The position numbers and the translations under genes are program-made. Positions 44,421 to 53,684 of a stretch of DNA of 64,000 nt are shown in pieces. Positions within the stretch are counted from its first letter, which is position 1; every line of letters begins with the position of its first letter. Source of the DNA: Ceratorhiza oryzae-sativae (lineage: Eukaryota > Basidiomycota > Agaricomycetes > Cantharellales > Ceratobasidiaceae). The notes under the pieces are model-generated. The model saw only the letters and a program-made list of their open reading frames with translations, was not told where the DNA came from and did not search any database. Location of the stretch: the NCBI GenBank assembly GCA_030998015.1, contig JARWMV010000010.1, forward strand, positions 186,001 through 250,000, read 5' to 3'.

Positions 44421-46056
44421 GTTCGGCGTTGTAGGTTTTTGGAGATTTATTGGTTGATTTATACCGCTTTCTTTCGGTTGTTTGTATGGTTAATGTTCAA
44501 TAGTTCTTGGTTCGTTCTGGTATCCTTTGTACATACCTATTGTTGTGTTATATGCGACCTTGCCTATGCTTTCCAGCTTTCTTTCGCTCTGTGTACAATG
44601 TTGTATATGAAATGAACAACACTTCCATCTATCCTAAAGCGTTTCGAACTTGATTATTTTAAATCAAATATCTTGGGCTGTGAGAGCGTGAAGCTGTGCC
44701 AATGTTCAGCCGAGCGAGGGCTGGAAGTCAGGACTCGTGGATAAAGTCAATTGGTATACTAATCAGAGGTGGAAGTTGGCGATTCCAAGGTGATCACTTG
44801 ACATCAGTTAGGTCTTAGAGCCGACCAGCTCCACCTGGAATAGTCTCGCCGATGACATTGAAGCAATCTATTTTCCATTTTGGCGACCAAAAACACTCGA
44901 CGAGATTCCTAAAATAAATCTAATCCACAGGAACTCGGGGGCCCATAAAAACGCAGAAATCATGCAACCATGCTTGTCTCAATGTGATGCATCGAGAGGC
45001 ACATGCAAGTATGGAACACACTCAGAGAATAAATAAATCAAACGGCCCAGGATAGAACAAATAAAATTGAGTCGTTCCATTCTTCGAACCAGATACCATG
45101 AATAGCCCCATTTTTGCTCCTTTTCGTCTTAAATGTGTTGGTGGTGTGTGCTCGCATCACAACTTACTCGACTCCACTCGCCCCGACTCAAGCACCTGGC
45201 CACCCTTTCCACCCTGGTACCGACTTGTCTAGTAAACAAAAGGTCGGCATATGGTGCGTCATTCTGTTGTGGGTATGCCAATATGCATCGGCAGCTGCTC
45301 TAGTTTCGATGAACACGCTTGGGAGTGGATCGCATGGGACTCTCAGTTGATAAATCAAAACTACCCGTCATACTTGCACAATAGACACGCTAACCTGACG
45401 TCCAACAGATAGCTCAGCGATGAATCTCTCGTATCCACATTGAACGACGTTCGGCTCGTGACAGGCGTGGCCAAGCAGCGGTAGCCCAGATCGCCCAGGC
45501 ATAATCTCAGTATCCTCGCCATCCCCCCCCCCCCCCCAAAAAAAAAAAAGAAAAGTTAATTAATAATTAATAAATAAAATAGCAAGTGTTTTAAGAATGT
45601 AATTTCGTATGATACAGTATATTCTGCGCTTTTACCCAGCCACGAGTTCTTGTCAAAAGTCCAACGGTAAATAGTAGTACAAATACTGTCTTTAGTAAAC
45701 AAACGGATGCTACAGCCAGTTTCAGCCAGCAGTCGTAGTTACAACAATAGCAGTGGGGGTTGCACATGCAACTCCTGCCCTTTCGTTGACTGGCTGTAGC
45801 GTCGGCCCAGGATTTTAGCAGGCTTTCACAAATCCAGGGGCTCCAACCGACATCGGCGATCTTTTGACATAGCAGGCGGTTTAGTGCATACCTGAAGCGC
45901 ATATAGGGTCTCACAACGCACATGTGTACAATACACCCAAACTAAATGCACTCAAGACATAAATCATGGATCTATACATATAAAAATGCACCCAACAGGA
46001 AAGAGAGGACTAGTACGACCCGCCCAACGGACTAATACTGACGGGGGCCAGATCGG
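44421..46056. other. Intergenic in the HD region, with a C/A homopolymer tract
   Basis: Follows the HD1-1 stop. No conserved coding sequence; the frame 45114-45350 (+) has a hydrophobic start but no recognisable content. A run of about 15 C followed by 12 A occurs at about 45524-45550, then AT-rich sequence with ttaattaataattaataaa. Confidence 0.45.
45524..45550 (+). repeat. C-run followed by A-run
   Basis: A tract of about 15 consecutive C directly followed by 12 A, then gaaaag and an AT-rich TTAATTAA-type segment. Such a junction could be a relic of a poly-A insertion, slippage-prone sequence, or a place where assembly is unreliable. No target-site duplication was recognised. Confidence 0.7.
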
Positions 46057-46530
46057 CTAATGGCCCGGAGGCAAGCGGGCACGTATAGGGAAGAGAGGGG
46101 CTGATTTGGAGGATGGGCCGGGGTCTGGCCAAATGGAGCCGTAGTCGTATGGTTTTTTGAATGCTATTGGTGTGGTTTCGGTGAGAATAAAAGGCGCTGC
46201 GAGTGGGGGGCTGGACTCCGTCGAATGAAGAAACGTGATGAGTGCATCCTCGGACAAAGGAGGCCCGTCAAAGGGCACAGCGTCTCGACGACGGCGTTTG
46301 CTAGGCGAGACGTCATCGAACCCATTGGCCTCGGTCAGGGACTCGGCCGTCTCGGAAGCCTTGCGCTTGAGCAGATCGAGTTGTGGTTGGGTAGTGAGTG
46401 TGGCCTTTTTGAGGACCTTGCGTTGTCCTTTCGTTAGGGGATCACCGTCCTCGTCGACTGTTGGGACACGAATCTTGACCTTTTTTGGTTGGCTATAAGA
46501 CGCTTCAGACATCAGAATCGATGTGTTCAC
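46057..46530 (-). pseudogene. Third HD1 copy: fragment of exon 3 only
   Basis: On the minus strand this frame reads SQPKKVKIRVPTVDEDGDPL, TKGQRKVLKKATLTTQPQLD, LLKRKASETAESLTEANGFD, SPSKRRRRDAVPFDGPPLSE, then DALITFLHSTESSPPLAAPF and a short unrelated-looking end. It aligns segment by segment with the start of HD1 exon 3 in both full copies (KIRVPKVDEHGKPLT, KRKS, KRRRRDA, MPDLTQLLSMQWASPP). The splice-acceptor context before it (cttatag|CCAACC) is also like HD1-2 (ctctag|CCAATC). The homeodomain exon, the N-terminus and the Pro/Gln-rich C-terminus are absent. It is therefore a truncated relic of a third HD1 gene or allele, lying between the two pairs in the orientation of HD1-2. Confidence 0.75.
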
Positions 46531-46639
46531 GAGAGAACCATATCCCTGGGACTCGATTGGAGTTGCAAACAGAAATCTTTGAATCTAAACGCAATTAAAT
46601 TACTGCACTTGAGATTTCTAAATGACTTGTGCCCACCGT

Positions 46640-47836
46640 GTTTGAAATTTGGCATGCGCTAGGTCTCCTAGTTGGATCGTGAGACCAACATTCGACTAAC
46701 AAACCCCCAAAATCATTTTCAAACATGCCGTTAAGTATATTGTTGGGTCATGTTGGAAGCATTTTATCCAATGTGACTGCGACGATGACTTATAATCCGA
46801 CTTATCCGCGTATGGGACTTGACTAGTGAATACTTCCTGGTTGAAATGGTTGATTTCACGCGTCACAGCCAAATAAAAATCTTACCAGCAATGTCTTGGA
46901 GTTGAACCATGATTAGAAAAGATGTTCCCCTCGATTTCGCTAAACTCACCATGCCAAGCACGTACACATCGGCCTCTCAGCTATAGGTAGCCTCCCTTTT
47001 GTCCAGAAGCTCAGGGGCCTGGGATCAGAGACATTAGGATTGGGTACGATGCCTATCAGCCCACTCACCGCCCATTGGGGTGACAAGTGGCTCCGAAGAG
47101 TAATAGATGTAAAGTTGAGGGCGCAATCGTGTAGAACAGCGTTTCCGAAATCGGTCAGCAACGGGGCTCCGTTATCATCCACGAACACGTTGACCTGGAC
47201 CACCATGCGTCGGAATCACTCATACACACAGAGGCGCGATCTTACCCCTTTAAGGTCACCATGGATCTGTGCATAGACTAAGCACCCCTGCGTGCAAACG
47301 CAACGGTCGACTCATAATCTCTGTCTGATGCAGGTAAGGCAAGCCTGCGGATATTCCAGGACTCTAAAAATACGTAGTGTTACCACGAAACTTCAAGCTC
47401 ACACTGATAGTCTTACCATTCGAAACTGGTCTAGTTCGGGATGGTTTTGAACATACGCTGGAAGATTGCCATGATCCATGCAGCGCGATACCATTCCAAT
47501 TTGACCCCAGAAAACGACAACCCCAAACAACGGGAACACATTTGGATGGCGACATTTCGACTAAACATGAAGCTCGCGAGCTGCATTCTTGATTCCACAC
47601 GATTTCTGAAAAACAGGACTGGCTCATGGGGTGGTAGCTCACCTTTAGTGAACGCCGGCTCGTCTCTGACGAGTCAACCTCGAGCCGAACGGTCTTAGGG
47701 GAACTTGTGTCCCATCAGACAACTGGCCCCGATAAACATCGCCGAATCCTCCACTCATGAGAGGGTACGCAGCGTATGAGGACAAGTTCAGGCACAATGT
47801 GATATCTTCACATCCATGTGTTGTGAGATGGTACAC
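46640..47836 (-). pseudogene. Tyrosine-kinase-like protein kinase pseudogene
   Basis: Minus-strand pieces in kinase order: MSGGFGDVYRGQLSDGTQVP (glycine loop), LKTVRLEVDSSETSRRSLK, KCRHPNVFPLFGVVVFWGQI, MVSRCMDHGNLPAYVQNHPE, QIHGDLKG (catalytic loop, degenerate HRD), NVFVDDNGAPLLTDFGNAVL (DFG), APELLDKREATYS, EADVYVLGM and LLVECWSHDPTRRPSA (subdomain XI). Lesions: a one-base loss in an A-run at about 47697 (LK frame), an in-frame TAG at 47561-47563 where the family usually has a tryptophan, a TGA at 46977-46979 before EADVY, and a further stop and frame change near 46740-46780. Basidiomycetes carry large expansions of such kinases. Nonsense substitutions, unlike single indels, are hard to blame on sequencing, so this is most likely a true pseudogene. 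Confidence 0.8.
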
Positions 47837-50458
47837 AACTTGTTGGGGTGACTGAGCCCAAGGTTCAGTGAGGGGAGAGGTATGTGTTCAGGAATCGAAC
47901 CATAATACCGCTGATTGGCGCCTTGTCATTCACCCTGGAGGTGGGCTTGCTCTTCTCGGCGGGGACTAAATCTCCTGAAAGAGAAAGAGGCCATGTACTC
48001 AAATCAATATTGGCGACTGCAGCTCAGGGCATACATCCGGGCGCACCACAGCGTTCTCAATGGTTCAAGAACGACACAAAACCCAGGTGTCCTTTGTAGC
48101 CTGGTCTGCAGCCACCGAATCAAAAAGAACATGTCGCCGGTCACCACCACCCTGAGATTTGGCTCATCCGTACCTATGTTTCATCCTCGTATAGTCGCAT
48201 TTGGTTTATCTCTTTTTGATTCCCTTTCCAAGCCAGCAAAGCCGCAAGCACCCTGGACGGTATGATTGGTGCAGAATGTGCATCTGAGACCAATTTGAGC
48301 ACACATCGAGGGGTTCTACAAGCCCGAAAGTTACCAAGAGTAGGTGATGTATTTAGTTTTGGTTAGCCAGGCATTTTTATTACAAGAGAAAGCCCGAGGG
48401 CTGCATATCATATCCTTCGAGCACTTTCTAAGGCATGGTTAGGTAGCTTGACCGTGTATATTCATAAGAGCGCCAATGTTATGGCGACACCTCTTCAAAC
48501 CCAATCGATAGCTTGGCTAATGGATCCACCCAGGTTTGGGGCCTCTGAGCGCATGTAGGCGTGTAGATGATCGACAAACGTACACCTTTTCCTACAACTA
48601 CTACATAGAACGATGTACAAAATAGGGGGAGTCGAGAATGGAGGACATCACGACATCGACAACTCGAATGGCAACTTTGAGAGTTGTAATATTGATAATT
48701 GACAAAGTTCACCGCCACGAGCAAGACGAGAATGATTTGTGACCAAGCTATCAGTGGAGTACTGAATCATAGGTGACAGAGTGCATTTGCAAGAGAATCC
48801 TGATGGAGCACTACATGCGCGAAAAGAATACCCATATTACATATTTATACGTAGCTAGCGAATCTCAATTGATAAAGAGCCAGCTCAGCAGTGTCACAGG
48901 TTCTGCTCCATATTGGCAAAACCTAATAATTGGGCACTTTGAAAGCCAGTTAATAATCGCCTCTGGGGAGGGGGTGCCTTGCCCACGTTGTGGAGGTTTC
49001 CAGTCCTATATCGCACTGGCTGATATCCCGTCGGCCCACCGACAGACTCAGAACGCCACGTCTCAAACGATGCCCCGGTGACGGAAAAGGTCAATCACAT
49101 TTCGCACGGAAACTTCTAGCACAATTTTTGTCCTGCAAAACACTCCCTATCGAATCGTCCCCTATTCACAATCGAACAAGCATACATCTCATTCGCACAT
49201 CGACGCTATACATCAGCAAGGCCAAAGCCCGCAGAAAGACTCTCACGAAGAGAGACGATGAGGAAAAAATTGGGCAACTAGCCCCCACTCCAGCGACGAC
49301 CATCACTGCCCTCCGTGGCATCTCTAGGCGAGAGCACGCGTGCTGGTGGTATATCCGTCGTGCAGTGGGTGCTCGAGCCCGTCGCCGGCACATCACTGCC
49401 AGCCGCAACCCATAGGCCCGGTCGACGGGTGAACGAGAAGTCGGGGGCTGGTGGCTCGGCGATGGGCTTGTCTTGACGAGCGTGCAAGTGGCTAGGAGGT
49501 GCCAATTAGCACTACGAGTTTGATATTGGGGAGAGGGAAGTACGTACGAATCCAGAGATGTCAAAGCCAGAATGTCAAGTTATAAAGCTGAGAACCAGTA
49601 GCCCAGAGGTCAGTATCCAAATGGTAGAGTAAAAAAATCTAGGTGCACGAGAGATCCAAGTCCAAGTCGGCGGTGAGTCCAGCTTGAGAGGGATGGTCGT
49701 GGTTGAGGTGAAGTTGATGTGTGTCCCCCTCTCCTCTCTTATACGAGGACCCAGCGCTTAAAATTCTACAGATAATTAGAGGACACACCACGGTGCTGTG
49801 TCCAAGGGGCCAACAAAGACGATGTATGGCCATGCCCGTGGTCTAGGGGTAGGTTCTTGGCCCAACAGACCCCTAGTGCTAATACAGAGGTGCCGGTCCG
49901 GGCCGCACCACGCGACATGGTATTCAAGTCGGGTAAAAGTCGCCTGCGAAAGACTGGTATGCGAGAGGTCATGGTAGCTTGAGTTCTGGTCGAGCGCTGG
50001 AGAGAATATATGCGTGTGTAGATCATCACGTGATTTAAAAATTCGTGTCGTCGAAACAAACAAATCCCGCCAGCTGGTAAACACCTTGCGAGTTCCGCAC
50101 ACGTGAACTGGATAGTAACAGTCTGTATTATGAACATGGTTTATTAGCGCCTCTGCGCGCTTTCAGGATGTAAATGTCAACATTCCTTTGCCTGTACGCG
50201 TCGGCGCTACTTGATGGTTCAACTAAAGATTTTTTACTCATTCACCAACCGACGATAATTCGTATCCACAATCTCGATTGTCCTGATATACAGTACGCAT
50301 AGAGGGATGATGAATCAAAAAAAATCAACAAGAGATCATAGGTAAGAAAAGAAACAGCATAGTACTTCACAACTTGTACAGAGATAGCATATAACCCCTC
50401 CCCTCCCCCAAAAACAAATACACCCCAACCTATAAATCAAAATAAATCTACACACAGG
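47837..50458. other. Intergenic between kinase relic and HD1-2
   Basis: About 2.6 kb. The left end (47837-48300, minus) may hold more of the kinase relic upstream of its glycine loop. Open frames at 48990-49564 overlap on both strands and have no recognised motif. The stretch ends in an A/C-rich zone (50400-50470) downstream of HD1-2. Confidence 0.4.
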
Positions 50459-53337
50459 TCAAAAAAAGAAAAGAAAAAAGAAATACAACAACCAAAACCG
50501 AAAAAAAAAACACCTCAACGCCCAAAACCAAAACCAAAGCCTACGACGACCCCCCGACTGATTCATCATCAACTGCCGCTTCAGATCCTCCTGGGCACGC
50601 ATAAACCGCGCGAGCTGCTCCTCCTGTTCGCGCTTGAACCGGTTCTGCAGTTCTTCTTGCGCGCGCGCAAATTCGAGTTCGTGCTGCTTCAGGATCGCGA
50701 CCGGGTCCTGGATCGGTTCTTGCACGGGCGTGGGCGCAGCGGGTGTCGGTGCGGGCGAGGGCGAGTAGTGGGTTTGAGCTTGGGGTTGGGTTTGGGATGG
50801 TGGCGGAGGGTAGATCGGGTAGTCTCGTTCGGAAGATGGTGTATGGTCTGCTTGCGCGTATCGGTCGTATCCTTGGTCGGTGTACTGTGGCTGTTGTGGA
50901 GCTGGGAACGATAGCGATCGGGATGCAGGACGGGTCGCAGCGGGCGAAGGGAACGACGGCGCTGCTTGTTGATGATACTGCTGAGGCTGGGAATACGGCG
51001 TCTGCCACAGCCCGCCAGGTGCGCGGTGCCGTGGCGGTGAAGGCACCGACGGTCGACTCTTTGGATGGGGGAACGTCGGCTGCTGTCGAGTCTGCACGGG
51101 CGAGGCGCTCGGCTGGGGAGGAGGCACGCTCCTCTGCTGCTGAGGCTGAGGCTGAGGCGAAGGATACGACACTGGCGTGCGCTGATGCGACACGGGCCTC
51201 CTCTCTCCAAACTGCTGGCCATGCGTATACGAGTTCGACTCGGGTCCAAACGCTTGACCAAACGGAGGCTGTTGCTGTTGCTGCTGTTGCTGGTGATGCT
51301 GATGATACTGGACATCATGCTCGCTCGGAAGGTCTGCCATGGCCGCATTGAGCCAAGACATGTCCGAATCCATATCCGCGTTGGCCTGGTTGGGCGTAAT
51401 CGTGCTCGCGTTCGAGTATGGCGACGGCGGCGGGGGCGGCTGTTGCTGTTGCTGCTGCTGCTGACTTGGACCCGCAAACGAATCGTACCCCTGCGATTGG
51501 ACTGGAGCCGCGAACCCAGGAATCGGCGTGTGCGGGTCGGTCTGGACAGGCGAGACCGAGGCATGGGCAGATGGCGGAGGGATCAGTCCGTTCATTCCGT
51601 TGTCCGTGTGCACGTCGACGCTGATTCCTGGGAACGTGTCCTCGGAAAAGAGCTGGTAGTGTTCGGACCCGTCAAACATGCCGCTTTCCAGGGCAAACGC
51701 GGCGAGCTGCTGCGAGAATCGGCGCGGGACTTCGGCCTGAGCTGGTTGTGAAGGAGGAGGCGGAGGCGGCATCGATGCGACTTGGTTATCGGCCGGGTGG
51801 GCAAACTCGCCGTACACGGCGGGCGGGGGAGTAGATTCGACAGGAGGAAGAGGCGCGCTGGGTGCAGGAGGAGACGCCCACTCCATGGAAAAGAGCTGGG
51901 TCAAGTCGGGCATCGCCCCACCTTCGCGTGCGTCCTCGGACGACGGGAATCCGTCAAAGGTCGCAGCATCGCGACGGCGGCGTTTGCTGGCCGCGGCGTC
52001 GTCGAACCCGTTGGCCTCGGTCTCGGCTGGCTGGAGACTTGCGCTTGAGTGGATTGGGCTGTGCTTGGGCAGCGAGCATGGCCCTTTTGAGGGCCTTGCG
52101 CTGTTCTTTGGTTAGAGGATTGCCGTGCTCGTCAATCTTTGGGACGCGAATCTTGGTCTTTTTCGATTGGCTAGAGGACGTTTCAGAGATCGAAACGATC
52201 AAGGACCACGACGACTTACGCGTTCTCATCGAGCTCGTTCTTGGACTTTTTCGCCGGCCATCTGCGCTCTCTTCATCGTCGTCGCGCTTTCGTTTGTTGG
52301 CAGACATCAACTTGGCATGCAGCTCTCGCGCTGCCCGGATGCTCTCTACGGCCTCGAGCTCCAGCCGCTTCCGGTTCTCCTTTTCCTTCTTCCTCTGCTC
52401 TCGCCGCTCGTCTCGCTCCTTGCGCCTCTTCTCCACATCCGTCTTCGCAGCCCGCGCCTCTCGCCGCGCCGCCTTTTTCCGCTCCTCGTGCGCTCGCACT
52501 TCCTCTTCCGTCCACGGCTTGATCTGCAAGATCTGGTCCCATCCCTCGCCATACACCTCGCGCGACACCATATCGACGACTGCACGCATGGCCATGATCT
52601 CATCGACAATGTCCTGCTCGACCTTGAACCCGGGCGGGGCGGCGCCGCTCGGGAGTGGGTTCGGAGCAGGACGACCGGCGACTTGGGCTTCGACGCGAGC
52701 GACGAGGTCGCGCATGGCGTCGCGCTTGGAGGCGGCGTGCTTTTTGAAGATGTTCATCCATCCGGAGCGGCGGCGGATGTTGACGAACCAGAGGTTGAGA
52801 GAGCGGAGGGTAAAGTCGGGAGAGGACTGCTTGAGGATCTGGTGTTTCTGGACAGTGGTCGGATACGGATCACCCAGATGGCTAAGGAAAAAGTCACGGC
52901 ACGGGCCTGGGAGCAGTGGTGAGGTCAGCGCTCGGGGAAAAGAGGGGAAGGAGGTGCAACAAGGACTGACCAAACTTCATCGAGTCCGTGGGCGGGGCAG
53001 TGACAGTGCGTGATTTTTTGCCATTGGCGTCGAGCGACTTTTTCTTCTTGGACGAGGACTCGTCGTCGACGCGGACTCGGCGCTTTCCGTTTCCGACGGG
53101 AGACTTGTGGCCGCGCTTGGACTTTTTGCCCGACTGGCGTGTGCGGCCGTTCTTGCCCGCCTTGGACTTGCGCGAGCGGGTCGAGCATGTGCGGGGCGTG
53201 TTGATCGAGCGTGATTGTAAGCAAGAAGATGAACACACTTCCGTGGTCCCAGACTTGAATAAATGCGGTTCGGTTGCTTGTCGGACTCCGGCCAACGGAG
53301 AACAAAGGATGTGCCGATAGTTCCGGTCCCCACACAC
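50459..53337 (-). CDS. HD1 homeodomain protein, pair 2: N-truncated and frame-disrupted
   Basis: Minus strand. Recognisable parts: basic block STRSRKSKAGKNGRTRQSGK (near 53190), KKSKRGHKSPVGNGKRRVRV, PPTDSMKF, intron (about 52917-52972), homeodomain exon CRDFFLSHLGDPYPTTVQKH to FTLRSLNLWFVNIRRRSGWM and the charged coiled coil, then exon 3 SSQSKKTKIRVPKIDEHGNP. After NPLKRKS the frame changes (about 52030-52045; the TGA of the first frame is at 51954) and continues as AETEANGFDDAAASKRRRRD, MPDLTQLFSMEWASPP, Pro-rich with two poly-Gln runs, and ELEFARAQEELQNRFKREQE. The end reads through into an aromatic-rich tail (WFWFWALRCFFFRFW). No counterpart of the about 110-residue N-terminal region of HD1-1 is found upstream: only about 500 bp separate the basic block from the HD2-2 start, against about 770 bp in pair 1. 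Start codon unknown. Either a decayed HD1 or one without the specificity domain. Confidence 0.7.
52323..52859 (-). repeat. HD1 homeodomain-exon repeat, copy 2 (inverted partner 42141-42677)
   Basis: Reverse complement is about 99% identical and ungapped to 42141-42677. Covers most of the homeodomain and the coiled coil. The sharp ends inside the exon and the higher divergence outside fit a conversion tract. Confidence 0.9.
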
Positions 53338-53684
53338 CCAAACACGCCCACAGCTGAAGCGTGTCGGCGGTCATACCAGCACACCTCGCGAAGTCATGTC
53401 GCTCTGAGCCTACATTTCACTGAGCACACTTGAAAGACTGTTCGTACACTAAAATGTTGTTCATATCGCCTGCAGCAACGAGCAGGCGCATAGGCGCGGC
53501 GAACTCGATGGGTATTATGTAACCTGTAGCGGCTTGTGGGGGCTTGTTGTCATTGTTGCGAACTCACTATTGTCCATGTTCAACACTTTGCACCACTTCG
53601 AACCCCTCAATCACTTCCACCTCCACGTCCACCTCTCTGCCCGTTGCTCCCTCACTTGCCTTCAGTCTGTCGCTGAAGCCAGAG
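53338..53684. promoter_or_regulatory. HD1/HD2 intergenic region, pair 2
   Basis: Sequence between the recognisable part of HD1-2 and the HD2-2 ATG. It must contain the HD2-2 promoter. On the minus strand a short frame from an ATG near 53577 (MDNSEFATMTTSPHKPLQ) could be an alternative small first exon of HD1-2, but it shows no similarity to HD1-1. Confidence 0.45.

Noticed and set aside
49810..49910. tRNA-like motif (gtggtctaggggtaggttc)
   Set aside because: The D-arm-like sequence is not followed by a matching anticodon arm, a TTCRA T-loop or an acceptor stem.
50689..51751. Other long frames in both directions across the HD1-2 C-terminus
   Set aside because: Products of Pro/Gln-rich codon bias; the frame matching HD1-1 explains the region.
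52125..52922. Long plus-strand open frames over HD1-2 (also 42050-42841 minus over HD1-1)
   Set aside because: They are antisense shadows of the GC-rich HD1 coiled coil. The same shadow occurs at both copies because the exon is duplicated; composition is Leu/Arg/Ser-only.
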